From the NCBI GenBank assembly GCA_024734495.1, contig JALMQS010000899.1:62001-126000 (forward strand): 64,000 bases of DNA. Reading direction: 5' to 3'. Positions 11,470 through 21,476 of the stretch are shown here, in pieces. The notes under the pieces are model-generated. The model made no database searches, was not told the origin of the DNA, and saw only the letters and a program-made list of their open reading frames with translations. How positions within the stretch are numbered: position 1 is the first letter of the stretch; the number at the start of each line of letters is the position of its first letter. Source of the DNA: Forficula auricularia. Taxonomy: Eukaryota > Arthropoda > Insecta > Dermaptera > Forficulidae. A program made the position numbers and the translations under genes.

Positions 11470-11745
11470 TTGAGGGGAAGACGGTGGCTGGAAACGAGTT
11501 CCAGTCTCTGGAGGTCATGGGGATAAAAGAGTTGACGAAAGCGCTGGTTCAATTTTATCCAATTTGACAGCGAAGGGGTGCTGAGAGTTCGAAAATCGCC
11601 TGTTTCTTGCAAAGAGGGCTTTAGGGGGGATAACTAGAACTGAACAAACACCATGATAGTATCTATAGTACAGGGAAAGGACAGAAACTGTGAGCCAGGT
11701 AGTCGAGTGAGTTAGTTAGGGCCGATCACTAGAATTTCATATTCT
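11470..11745 (-). mobile_element. Jockey-like LINE (family B), C-terminal fragment
   Basis: Antisense to the plus strand, it matches the C-terminal block of the long family B copy: the part around the residues SRDWNSLP, an alanine-rich stretch and the segment before YYHGVC. Indels break the frame and no 3' tail is attached. Confidence 0.75.
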
Positions 11746-11764
11746 TCAAGATGTCATAACAATA

Positions 11765-11990
11765 TCATCATCATCATCATCAGCCTGTCGATAGCGACAA
11801 TCCACTGCTGAATATAGGCCTCTTCCATCAAATAGAAGGGGGTTGGCATTAAGTCACCACGCTTGCCAGACGGAGTGGTGACTAGGAATCAGATTATAGC
11901 CGGTCAAATATCAATGCAGGGACTCGGACTCGAACCCGGGACTCCTGCTTAGAAGGCTAGTGTCTTTAAGCTCTCGGCTAATCCGATTCC
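11765..11990 (-). mobile_element. tRNA-headed SINE with RTE-type (GAT)n tail
   Basis: On the minus strand a head with a perfect B box (GGTTCGAGTCC) and an A-box-like TTAGCCGAGAGC is present. The anticodon-loop-like CCTTCTAAG recalls tRNA-Arg(TCT). The body carries GGCCTATATTCAGCAGTGG, and the 3' end is (GAT)n. This body and tail type is common in insect SINEs mobilised by RTE-clade LINEs. RTE fragments with the same trinucleotide tail occur in this window at 25.57 kb. Clover-leaf pairing is poor, so it is not a functional tRNA. Confidence 0.75.
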
Positions 11991-12211
11991 GTTCAATATA
12001 CATATCTTTAAATATAAAATTAGTAAAAATAAGTGAGTATATTTTTTCTTCAGATTTTATGGGATTTTTAAATTAACGAAGATTATTTTTGACAAATAAA
12101 AAATAATAATTCATGCATACAGTGCAGTTATACAATTTAAATAACATAGACAGTTATAAAATTATAAAATAAAATAATAAAAAAATGTAATTTGATCAAT
12201 TTAAATTTTAG

Positions 12212-12480
12212 CGGCGACTTCTAGAGTTGCGGATTTGGCCTCTCAATGACCACTAACATAAGTATCCTGCCTTCCGGAGGAATGGTAGTTGAGGGCACTG
12301 CATAGAGGCCTGGTGTTCCACATACCCAGCGCGCCGGCTCCACTAACGAAACGACCAAGTGAGGGGATTGAACGGTGCCGTAGCAAACCTTTTAAAAATC
12401 CTCTACGTGTGTGCCGTGCCAATAGTTTAATTGCTCGCTTCTTAATTGCATCCAGTGTGGCAAGCGAATGCTTGGAGGCC
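12212..12480 (-). pseudogene. Family B LINE fragment fused to a GC-rich open stretch
   Basis: From 12480 downwards the frame reads SKHSLATLDAIKKRAIKLL, a clear family B match. It then continues without a stop for about 55 further codons of unrelated sequence (including GRFVSGAGALGMWNTRPL) to a TGA near 12250. The second part is GC-rich and has no match elsewhere in the window. It may be a deletion junction within a diverged LINE or a separate coding relic. Confidence 0.5.
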
Positions 12481-12588
12481 TCTCAACACAGTTGAGCAAC
12501 AAATTGAATGATTCGGTGAAAACATACTCTTTGGAATGTTTTTTCTTGTAGTAAGAACTCCTGACAAATAAGTTTATAAAATGAGCCA

Positions 12589-12617
12589 CTGAGGAAGTCG
12601 CTAATCATTGACGAAAC
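12589..12617 (+). ncRNA. Hammerhead-like core, degenerate
   Basis: CTGAGGA at 12589-12595 is followed by GTC...GAC, which can pair as a short stem II, and then GAAAC at 12613-12617. The order fits the hammerhead core CTGANGA-stem II-GAAA. Stem II is only three pairs and no clear stem III/cleavage triplet follows, so activity is doubtful. Confidence 0.35.
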
Positions 12618-12689
12618 GTTTGGCCAATTTAATTAAGAAACTTTGCGTTTGATTTAAGTTTTGGTCCAAATCCCTACGATACTTTTAAA

Positions 12690-12960
12690 TAAAAAATATA
12701 AAGAATTTTAACCAACCTATCGACAAGCAGGTTTTAAGTCTGGATTTTCTACTTATGACCATTTACAAGTGATCAATCGAGAAAAGTGGTGAATATCGAA
12801 TAGATATATTTTTTTAATTTCTTCACTACAGAAAGCTATTTGACACCATCGAACAAAGTTATATTTTCAAGTCCATACTTTCTCAGGGAATAAATCTTAA
12901 TTATATTTCATTAATTCAAGAGTCGCCAGAATTTTATAGAATTATGAAATCTATTAGTAT
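12690..12960 (+). pseudogene. RTE-like reverse transcriptase relic
   Basis: Pieces in shifting plus-strand frames resemble the RTE-clade palm start: FKSGFSTYDHLQVIN, then EKSGEYRIDI, then FDTIEQSYIFKSILSQGIN. Stops and shifts interrupt it. It is probably an old RTE insertion with no visible 3' tail. Confidence 0.6.
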
Positions 12961-13794
12961 GGTAGGTATGGGTTTAGTATGGTTTCTACGCTATCAAAGT
13001 AACGGCATTGCCAATATAGGCAGAAGCTGACCAATATAGGTATAAATCGATTATAAAAATATATTCTATTACCATTTAGTTTATTGAGATTATAGTTTGT
13101 TGTCTTATTTTTTCCTCGAGTGTAGAGTGCTTCAGTATTTTAAGTTTCGAGCGATACAATAAATTTTGTTTTTAAGGTCCCATCAATATTATCTTTTAGG
13201 TTGAGTTGAATTATTCTTGAGATCCAGGATACCTAAAAAAAGATACAATGAAATAAATTTTTTGTCTGTATAACCCTGGAATAATTGGTAGAATTAAAAA
13301 AAATTACGATATTTATTTGGTCAGTCTACTAATTTTCAACATTTATATGGTAAATCAAAGATTATATAAAAAAAGAATTAATTAAAATAATTTTTATTAA
13401 AAATCAGTTCTCGATACATCTTAACACTTGCAAATGGCTTCACAAAAAGGAGCCCAAACGTTCATTTTATAGAAAAAGAGATATGGTCATTCCATGAAAG
13501 ATCAGACCCTAGAGTTGCTCCCGATTTTATTTTATATCTCACGCACTATGAATGATGGGACAAATTCTATATCCTTCTGAATCCTAGATAATTTCTTTCT
13601 TATAATAAGCAGTGAAATTACACTCTTCATCGCATAGTAAAAATTGCGCCTGAAATTGTGGTGAGTTTTGTTTTTCCGCAGTAATTGATTGGGCTCATCC
13701 AGTAATTAATTTCGGTTGTTCGAGTGTTTGATCACACTGTTCACAGCCTATATATTCACCCTATGAATGGGTTTCAGATAACGTTCAGATAACC
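12961..13794. other. AT-rich spacer
   Basis: No gene, long repeat or hairpin that I can support. Confidence 0.4.
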
Positions 13795-14070
13795 AGCTCC
13801 AAAAGTGTTAGCGGGGGAAGTCAGACTCCAATCTATTAAGGCGTACAAAATATCAGGATGCCTGAATGAAACGATTTGGTCAAACAAGTTTCTGGGAATG
13901 GAAGCAAAAGTGCGCATCTATAAGACCGTTGTGCGACCAATTTTGACATATGCGGCCGAAACAAAAACAGACACCGCAAAATCAAGAGAAATATTTGGAA
14001 GTTTGTGAGATGAAATCGCTACGCAGAATTGCGGGTAAAACAAGGACGGACAGGGTAAAAAAATGAAGAT
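13795..14070 (+). mobile_element. RTE-like LINE C-terminal fragment
   Basis: The plus-strand frame reads KISGCLNETIWSNKFLG and KVRIYKTVVRPILTYAAET, typical of the RTE C-terminal region. The same stretch recurs at 24.44-24.76 kb with only scattered differences. It is open for 67 codons, then shifted. Both ends are truncated. Confidence 0.8.
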
Positions 14071-14174
14071 ATTAGGGAAGTGTGCAATTGCAAGTGCTGG
14101 TCTTATCGACCTTTTTTGGCTGTTCAATGTGCCCAATTACTGAAGACCACGGATATTTTAGTCTTTTTTAGTCT

Positions 14175-14420
14175 TTCTGGCCACTTTCACAAGCGCCCAT
14201 ATTTCGCCATTGATGACACAGTCGGCCCATCGTCAGAAATTTCAATGGTTTTGCCTGGAAAGTATGCTTCATCATATTTTGTTACGACGAACTCTCCAAC
14301 GAATTTTTGCGCCGATTGCCATCTGCTGCTTTCTTTTACCGTATTTTCATTGTGTAATTACACCCAGGCGCTTTCTCCTGAAGAAACTTCTGCGCTGGAA
14401 TCAGAACCATCTGATTCTAA
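14175..14420 (-). pseudogene. Relic of a DNA-transposon-associated protein
   Basis: The minus strand reads AQKFVGEFVVTKYDEAYFPG and then TIEISDDGPTVSSMAKYGRL, an in-frame stop, and KWPER. A serine/acid-rich stretch (SDGSDSSAEVSSGESAW) precedes it after a stop. The pattern of a beta-rich VGxFVxVxY module followed by KWPE is seen at the C-termini of several arthropod transposon proteins. I infer that class without naming the superfamily. The plus-strand 171-codon frame over the same bases is its shadow. Confidence 0.5.
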
Positions 14421-15103
14421 TGCAATTTTTCGACTAGCCCGCTTAATTTTTTTGATTTTTACTTTTTCCTTCCTTCAATTTTTGTTTAGCTGTTTGGTTT
14501 CCTCCCTCTGCTTAATCCTTTTCTTTTTTAAGACTCTTTTTCATTTTGCGCCTTTTGCTTCTCTTCAAAAGATCACAATCAAGTTACAGACGTAAAATAG
14601 CGCTGGGCAGACTTCTCATAGCGGTTTTATTTCTCTTTACCGGCGACTCATGAGGCCACAGGATATCAGCGAAGGCTGAACTTACTGCTGACTTAAAACC
14701 AATAGATGATATCAGTGATCAATCATAAGAGCATCATGGTCCATTAGTTGATCAGAGGCTATCAACCACTGGAAATGACTAGTTTTAGATGTTCCAGTAG
14801 TTGATCAACACTTTCCTCCATAACGCAAGTGGTATGGTGTCATAGCACCGATACCCAATAAAAATTGAAACTCTTATAGTTGACATGCAAAAAGAATTAA
14901 TATGCTAACTTCAAAAATCTGTACGATGCAGATGATGGATAAATAAAAAGTTTGAATACTTACAATCTACTAATTTTTCTCCTCAAGTAGCACAGAACAG
15001 TACAAAATTATTTATTCTGACTCTTCCAAATGGCGGACGAAAAGAAACAAAACTGAATCAGGTTCGCCAATATATGCAGAAAAATTGTTTGTCTATATTT
15101 ACG
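14421..15103. other. Spacer
   Basis: Lysine-rich minus-strand scraps continue to about 14600 and may belong to the relic just described. The rest holds no supported feature. Confidence 0.35.
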
Positions 15104-15727
15104 TTAAGGTAGTTGTTCCGCCAAATGCGTTTTCGTAGGATTTTTCTGAAATTTAGATATATTATTATTGAAATACTTGTGCATCGATTGGTGGCAAAAC
15201 GAAATTGATGAACAATACAGTTCCGGAGATATTTAATTTCAAAAATCGATTTTTTCGGGCTCTTTAGCATTGCACTATACGGGATATCGGAAAGTTTACA
15301 TACATATTTAATTATAATTAAGAAACCCTTCGTACAATTTTTATAAAAAACTAAACCAACATTAAACAATAACCAATACATATTTTAAGACAAGTTCATT
15401 CATAGTTACAACACAGTTTCTGAGATAATAAGGAATAAATAATGAAAAATGTATATAAAAAAATTCTCACTAAAAACATTTTGGCAACAGCGCATTTATT
15501 AAACCAGCGAAAGAGGGAGTAAAAAGTAGAAAGCGCGCATGCGCTAGATTTTTCAAAATGATAATTTTCATAAGATGTAACGTAGGCGTTGATTACATTT
15601 GTTAAAAAATAACAAAACGATATTTATAGAAATTTTTGAAAATATTATTATTTTTATTATTATTAGTTCACTCTTTAAAGTATATAAGTTTAATTTTTTT
15701 TCTGGATAAGGGTATGGCTAATCATTT

Positions 15728-16218
15728 TTTACTTTACCATACAGGGTGTATGGTCAAGTATTGTGATCGTGCATGAAATAAGCGTTTTTTCTTCTTTTTT
15801 TTCGAAATAATAATTGTTTTCTCAAAATGTCTGCTAGTCTGTTAGTCTGTGCGTTACCAAATTTTTGTGGACGAGCTAGCTCAAAAACTAGTGTGAATAT
15901 CGAAACCAAATTTCGCACGTAGTTTTGGTCTATTGACATTAAGAGCTGGTTAGATTTTGGTGCATATCGACCCAAAATTAAGGGGGGGGGGGGTTAAAAT
16001 TTAAAATTATAATCTTTTCAAACTAAAAAAAAACAACAAGAAAAATGAAATATACAATAAAATAAACCTATAATAATGAAAATATTTTTTTCTGGGCCCA
16101 AAATTAATGGTGGGGGGGGGGGCGAAATCTAGGCCATTTTAGCAAACTCAACCAAATTTTGTACACATAATCAGCGGACCCCCTAGAAGTTTAAAAATAC
16201 ACAAACTAACCACCCAAA
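15728..16218 (+). repeat. RepX copy nested in the TTAA transposon
   Basis: Starts TACTTTACCATACAGGG and keeps the order of RepX blocks to the unit with TTTTGTACACAT, then stops abruptly at the C-terminal side of the transposase relic. The sibling transposon at 17.0 kb lacks it, but that sibling has a larger internal deletion, so nesting is likely, not proven. Confidence 0.7.
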
Positions 16219-16593
16219 ATGTATCTTTCTTTCCAGTACTGACATGAGTTAATGTATAGCAATCTTGACATTTTATTGAAAAAATAGAATTCAAACCTAA
16301 TCGCCTTTCATCAACAATATTTTTTAATAAAATATCTTTCTGACAGTGACAACAGGTTAGGTTATTCGCCAACTCGCCCACTTCAATTATTCGGGTACCT
16401 ACATTAGCACTCTTAGTACACATTTTTTTTCGTTTTTTTCCTCATTCATTACCGCAACAGCTTTTAATCGTTTATTTAGAACTTTTTGATTAATAAATCC
16501 ACCTTTAAAATGTATTTTATCATTCATTTTATCTGTCATTTTAATGTCATGTATAAAATATTCAATCTCTTTCAATGTTGCCAAATTTCTCAA
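16218..16593 (-). pseudogene. Transposase N-terminal zinc domain relic
   Basis: The minus-strand frame reads GTRIIEVGELANNLTCCHC, then KNIVDERRLGLNSIFSIKC, then QDC. This gives two CxxC pairs about 25 residues apart, a zinc-ribbon-like arrangement, ending in STGK. Arthropod genomes hold many proteins starting with this domain, usually classed as Mutator-like or related transposases; that is family knowledge recalled without a search. An upstream piece (16593-16399, ending KKCVLRVLM) is joined through a one-base shift near 16420. No DDE core remains. Confidence 0.55.
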
Positions 16594-16921
16594 ACGAGCA
16601 CGGGATTGGCTAGATTTGGTACAAAAACAGCAAAAAGTGTTGGCCTTATGAACTATGAATCCTTATTGACTGTTCTATATACTTGAGCATTAACTTTTTG
16701 CTGGTATTGTCGCGAAACAACTACCTTAAAAGGCTACAACTGGCTAAAATTTGGTGGGTTTTTTTTTTAAATTTTGATCAACCACCGGAACCCTATAAAC
16801 GTTCACCCTACATGTATATTTATTTTTATATTATAATATTATTATTTATTATAAGATTCTTCCAAAACTTAAGTGACTTAAATTTTTAAATTATTTTTAA
16901 ATTGATAGGTTTTTTTAGTCA

Positions 16922-16979
16922 CAAACTAATAAAAGACAATAATTATGTAACTGAAATTATTGTCTTTTATTAGTTTGGG
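16922..16979. repeat. Perfect-arm hairpin
   Basis: AAACTAATAAAAGACAATAA is followed about 15 bases later by its complement TTATTGTCTTTTATTAGTTT. The arms are at least 20 bp. No element boundary is evident. Confidence 0.8.
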
Positions 16980-17036
16980 AATAAAAAAATCTTTCAATTT
17001 AAAAATAGTATTATTATTATATACCTATTTCAATTA

Positions 17037-17720
17037 TTTAAGGTAGTTGTTCCGCCAAATGGGTTTTCTTAGGATTTTTTTGAAATTTAGAGAGATTATT
17101 ATTTAAATACTTCTTCATCGATTGGTGGCAAAACGAAATTTATGAACAATATAGTTCCGGAGATATTAAATTTCAAAAATAGAGTTTTCAGACTCTTATA
17201 CATTGCACTATACGGGATATCGGAAAATTTACATACATATTTAATTATAATTAAGAAACTTTTTACGATTGTAATAAAAAACTAAACCAACATTAAACAA
17301 TAACCAATACATATTTTAAGACAATTTTGATTCATAGTTACAACACAGTTTCTGAGATAATAATGAATGAATAGTGAATAATGAAAAATGTATAAAAAAT
17401 TTACACTAAAAACAATTTGGCAACAGCGCATTTATTTAACCAGCGAAGATGTATAAAGCGCGCATGCGCTAAATTATTTCAAAATTATAATTTTCATTAG
17501 GTGTAACGTAGGCGTTGATTACATTTGTTAAAAAATAACAAAACAATTTTTATAGAAATTTTTCAACTTTTAAAATGGATTTTATCTGTCATTTTAATAT
17601 AAAAATATTCAATCTCTTTCAATGGTGCCAGATTTGTCAAACGAGCACGGGATTTGCTAGAATCGGTACATAAACAGCAAAAAGTTTCGGGCTTATGAAT
17701 TATGAATCATTATAATAAAT
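17037..17720 (-). mobile_element. Internally deleted sibling of the TTAA transposon
   Basis: Starts TTAAGGTAGTTGTTCCGCC and follows 15106-15635 closely. It then jumps to the sequence matching 16505-16680 of the first copy, with the transposase relic and RepX segment absent. The right terminus is lost near 17720. This is the usual structure of a non-autonomous derivative. Confidence 0.75.
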
Positions 17721-17826
17721 TGTATTATCTTCTTTTTTAGATCTCTAGGTTTTCAAGAATAATACATCTCGAGCTAAATGATAAATCTCTGACAGACGGA
17801 CAGACCAAAGTACTTGTAGTAACACA

Positions 17827-17855
17827 GAGTTCCGTTTTAGTTTTATACGGAACTC
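17827..17855. repeat. Short hairpin next to a GACAGACGGACAGAC motif
   Basis: GAGTTCCGT and ACGGAACTC are inverted around an 11-base T-rich loop, 30 bases after GACAGACGGACAGAC. The same arrangement (tandem GACA then a GTTCCGT hairpin) is common at ends of insect non-autonomous elements. The family is not assigned. Confidence 0.5.
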
Positions 17856-17967
17856 GGAAAATAATTTTTTTTTTGAAATTCAAAACACTCACTAATATCT
17901 CTGTTATATGGTATGGCTAAATATTTGAATTTCGAATAAATCATCAGCGAAATTTTACGTGAATATG

Positions 17968-18377
17968 TTATATCATTGACTGAAATGTAGAGGCTGATTT
18001 GTCACTTGGAACCAATTCCTCAGGGCACGACAGACCTTCTGACATGTAAAAAATATTTATTATATCTCAGATCAAGCAGAGGACTATATCTGTGAATTTG
18101 TTCTACCTTAGCTCCAATTTAATGCGAGAGATGAAATAAAAAAATCCATTTAATTAAAAAACGATAAAAGGAAAATTTAATGAATCTTACTGCACGTGTA
18201 ACTTCCAATGATAGTTGGGAAAGAATATCTTGTGATTTTTTCTGCGTTGATATTTTCATATGAAATCTCATCAATGCTCAAAATATGACCTGAACCGAAT
18301 GGGTTGGACAATTGTTGTTGAGTTACGTTTTTGTAGAATGTTTTCCAATAAAATTCAGGATACACATCAGCGCCATG
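17968..18377 (-). CDS. 3' end of an unidentified host gene, two exons
   Basis: Exon 18377-18191 follows a good acceptor (TTATTTTTATAG) and ends at a strong donor (A|GTAAGA). It reads HGADVYPEFYWKTFYKN and later GSGHILSIDEISYENINAEK and YSFPTIIGSYTC. One base is left over. The next exon, 18038-17968, follows ATGTCAG and supplies the other two bases, giving K then GLSCPEELVPSDKS and a stop at 17968. The intron is 152 bp. Codon structure and phase agreement argue for a real gene. The product is not recognised. Upstream exons should lie at higher coordinates but I could not place them, and no clear poly(A) signal follows closely. Confidence 0.55.
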
Positions 18378-18399
18378 CTATAAAAATAAGATTATATTA

Positions 18400-19170
18400 T
18401 TATATACGAATTTTATAGTAGGAATTTGATGGAGTATAGAGAAATGAAGTATTATGAATTCGACCAAGCTTTGTATAAAGAAAATAAATTAAATCTTTTT
18501 TTTTGTATTTCTAAGAAAAAAATTGTATTAATAATGAATCGGAAAATAAAAGAACAGAACTTGATAAGAAACAAATAGGTAAACAATTATATAAAAATGT
18601 TTCACCTAGAACCAACATCTATCTCCTTAAAAGTTATTGATAAGAAACAATCAAACAAAGTAGCAGTTCTGTATACTAAGTAGTGAGTGGGCTGTCGTAG
18701 TTGCTAATCATATCAATCCAAGCTTACGTTTCTTTTTTTCTTTAATTGAGCTAAGTGGGTTATTTTTAAAACTAGGAAAATTAGTTCCAAAATGTCTATT
18801 TAATAGAGACGGTATCATAGAGTTGCTATTTTGTTTCTGTCCACATATTAAACAGACAGTTATTGATTAGAATCATTGCCACAATAATGAAAACCAAATT
18901 TCAAACATTCAGATTGATAATACCGTCGTTTTAATGGATTTTTAAGTAGAATAGATTTACTAGTACTTAGTTAGTGTTGGTCTGTCACATTTTTGTATTT
19001 TAGGCTCTGAATTGCTGGATCATTTGAGTGGAATTTCTCTTTTTTCCTTTTACTAAAAACTTATCCATCTAAAAATAAAAAATTTAGGTATCTAGATGTC
19101 GAGGTCAATGTGCTACAAAAATGTTAATTTGTTGATTATTCTAAATATAAAAATTTAAAAACATGTCTTA
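18400..19170. other. AT-rich spacer, probably intron of the gene at 18 kb
   Basis: No repeats or exons that I can defend. A plus-strand acceptor near 18994 followed by a 16-codon frame is too short to call. Confidence 0.35.
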
Positions 19171-19174
19171 TAGC

Positions 19175-19860
19175 CAGGGCCGCATTATCCAATAAGCCAG
19201 CGATTCTTAACAGAGGGTCCGCGGAAAGTAGGGGGTGTGGGGGGCCCGCGAAAATATTAGAATTTTTTAAGTTTTTATATCTATACAAATAAAAAAAAAA
19301 TAAAAAAAAAATATGTTACTAGTTTTTATAAGTGATACATATGTAAGTGACAGATGAATTTAATGACATCTCAATATTCTTAAACATGGTTAAACTAAAT
19401 GAAAACGTTGAGCGCATAGGTAAATTTGACCCAAACAGACAGACAGACAAAATTACAAGTTGAATAAAACCGTGTAAATATTTTTTATAAGTCTAAGTTT
19501 ACAATTTTTATACTATAGCAAATATACTTTCATTTGCAAATATACCTATTTTTCAAGAAATATGTTATTACTGACAATCTGATAAAGCATTTTTTGTTCA
19601 TTAAAAAACGTTAAAAAATATACATATATAAATGTTATGTTAAGTTCTGCTTTTTGATTTATTTATGAATTATTGTTACATTTGAGAGTTTTTTTGTACG
19701 AGTAATTACGAGAATGTTACCTAATTGTGGAGGGGGGGGGGGTACTGGCCGCGAAAATATTTTAGTATTTTAAGGGGGCCGGGAATATACTTTTCGGATT
19801 TTAAGGGGCCCCGAATAATAAAAGGTCAAGAACCACTGCAATAGGCAATGTAGGCAACTG
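19175..19860. mobile_element. Outer hAT-like end, split by an inner hAT
   Basis: CAGGGCCGCATTATCC starts at 19175 and continues, after the inner insertion, with CAATAGGCAATGTAGGCAAC and TGCCTAAGGCCCC. Joined, this is the typical start of a hAT-family non-autonomous element. The opposite end was not found with confidence. Confidence 0.6.
19198..19838. mobile_element. Inner hAT element with 8 bp target duplication
   Basis: It starts CAGCGATTCTTAAC and ends GTCAAGAACCACTG, an imperfect terminal inverted repeat of the CAGTGGTTCT type. The flanks are CAATAAGC (19190-19197) and CAATAGGC (19839-19846), an 8 bp duplication with one difference, as expected for hAT. The 641 bp interior is AT-rich, codes for nothing visible and has G runs near both ends. 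Confidence 0.75.
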
Positions 19861-20084
19861 CCTAAGGCCCCGCGCCACTAATGGGCTCCCAACCCAAAAT
19901 TTGGGGTTGTTATATGGTTTAAATACTTCTTTCTAGGGGCCCTGTTTATAGCTTGTTTTTAAGAAAATATTTTCCCTAAAAAGAACATTTAAAAACGGAA
20001 TGGTTAGGTATAGTTTTGAAAAAGTCAGTTTATATATAAAAAAAAAGATGAAATTCGCTATTTAATATTGATAGCCTGGCGCAC

Positions 20085-20143
20085 CCTTTGACACAACTCC
20101 AGTTACTCTTAGGGATACGAGTACCTTCGGCTGAGAACCACTG
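20085..20143 (-). mobile_element. hAT-like terminus
   Basis: On the minus strand from 20143: CAGTGGTTCTCAGCCGAAGG, a third hAT-type end. Its partner was not identified. Confidence 0.5.
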
Positions 20144-20896
20144 TAATATATGATTACACTGGGGAATTTTTCAGTTGGACTACCCATGGTGATATAAGAA
20201 AACATTGTTAAATTTTTCTAGTTTAATTAAAAAATTTTCCGTTTCTAATTCTGAAGATGTCTTTAAAGGATAATAGGTATAGATCGAGAGAACTCAACTA
20301 ATTTTGGTCTGATAAATTCTATGTTGATATAATGAGTGGCATTTCCCCAGAGTGGCCTAACCTGAATGGATATTCAAGATCATCGAACTGAGCACCAAAG
20401 TCTTAACAAGTAAATATCTTACTCTAATATGGTTAGATGAAATGCAAAGATGTAAAATATACTTACTTAGAAGAATTAAGGCATTTTGAAATAATTATTA
20501 CACAACGTTTCAGTCTCTATAACTTGAAAATCCTTTCAAATTGATTGTCTTATGATAAATATTGATAGTCAAGGCAAGTTCTTGATATCCTTGTGCCCTT
20601 GCATATGTTGAATCTGTTTAGCTAAAGATCCTAGGTGTCCAATCATTCATAAGACTATACAGGAACATGAAAAGAAAAATCAATTAGAGATCCAATTATA
20701 TTATTTGAACAAATTAAAAAACACAAAAAGAAATTTATAAAAATCGAATATTTTAATCAGAATCCACAACATTTCGATCTCTATTTCTGAAGCCGTTTTC
20801 AAGAGTTTTGTAAACATTTGGAATCAAATCCAGAATTAGAGAACAAAACATTGTGTATTATGATTAAAATATCTCTTAAAAATGCTTATTTTAGAT
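20144..20896. other. AT-rich sequence with decayed hammerhead-like phrases
   Basis: On the minus strand GAAACGTTGTG at about 20504 and CGAAATGTTGTGG at about 20775 occur in similar contexts (TCAAG...AGAG before them). They resemble the 3' half of the hammerhead-like phrases elsewhere in the window. No complete core is present. Otherwise nothing is supported up to the gap. Confidence 0.35.
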
Positions 20897-20996
20897 NNNN
20901 NNNNNNNNNNNNNNNNNNNNNNNNNNNNNNNNNNNNNNNNNNNNNNNNNNNNNNNNNNNNNNNNNNNNNNNNNNNNNNNNNNNNNNNNNNNNNNNN
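20897..20996. other. Assembly gap (100 N)
   Basis: Exactly 100 N, a common placeholder for a gap of unknown size. Open frames spanning it are not real. Confidence 0.98.
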
Positions 20997-21415
20997 GACA
21001 AGAGGATCATCTCACAAACCATAAGTTTCGAATTTCAATTGATTTTCTTTCTCTCTTTAATACATTGCACTTGAAATAATTTTTAATTTTAATAATAATA
21101 TTAACTTATTCATTATTGTATGTTGTTTCCTTTTTACGTTTAATTATTTTCTAAATTATAACTTATTTTTTTCTTTATTTTTCTTACGAACTATTATTAA
21201 TACACTTATTTATATTTTAATTCCTTTTTTTATTAAGCCTAAGTAGTAATTAAGTATATAATATACCATTTCTTTCCCTACAGGTACAACCTAAATAATT
21301 AAGTGGTAGATAATTTTAAACTAACTATCGCTCGGCGAAACACCACTGCTCAAGTTATTAAAACTCAGTAAACTAGATTTCATCTATCTTTCTGAGATCA
21401 GACTTGTGATTCCGA

Positions 21416-21440
21416 TTTCTTTCTTTCTTTCTTTCTTTCT
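21416..21440. repeat. (TTTC)n microsatellite
   Basis: Six copies of TTTC directly upstream of the family B coding region. Confidence 0.85.
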
Positions 21441-21476
21441 ATTCAATAATTTACACCCTCTCGCTCATTCTACATC

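Larger units (their letters stand above)
15104..16730 (-). mobile_element. DNA transposon with TTAA flanks and 15-17 bp terminal inverted repeats
   Basis: Both ends are TTAA (15104-15107 and 16725-16728). Inside them lie GGTAGTTGTTCCGCC on the left and its complement, with two differences, on the right (GCGAAACAACTACC). TTAA target use is typical of Kolobok and piggyBac. The termini start GG, not the CCC of piggyBac, so a Kolobok-like assignment is more likely but is inference. A zinc-finger protein relic lies on the minus strand near the right end, and a RepX copy sits in the middle. A deleted sibling is at 17.04 kb. Confidence 0.7.

Noticed and set aside
14080..14595. 171-codon plus-strand open frame
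   Set aside because: The minus strand over the same bases carries a recognisable transposon-protein relic; the plus frame is leucine/phenylalanine/serine-rich, as expected for a shadow.
20345..20440. A 39 bp minus-strand exon candidate reading FGAQFDDLEYPF
   Set aside because: Splice sites are acceptable but its phase does not fit the exon at 18377 and the frame can also read through; not enough support.
20818..21079. Open frames across the N run
   Set aside because: They cross an assembly gap of unknown size.
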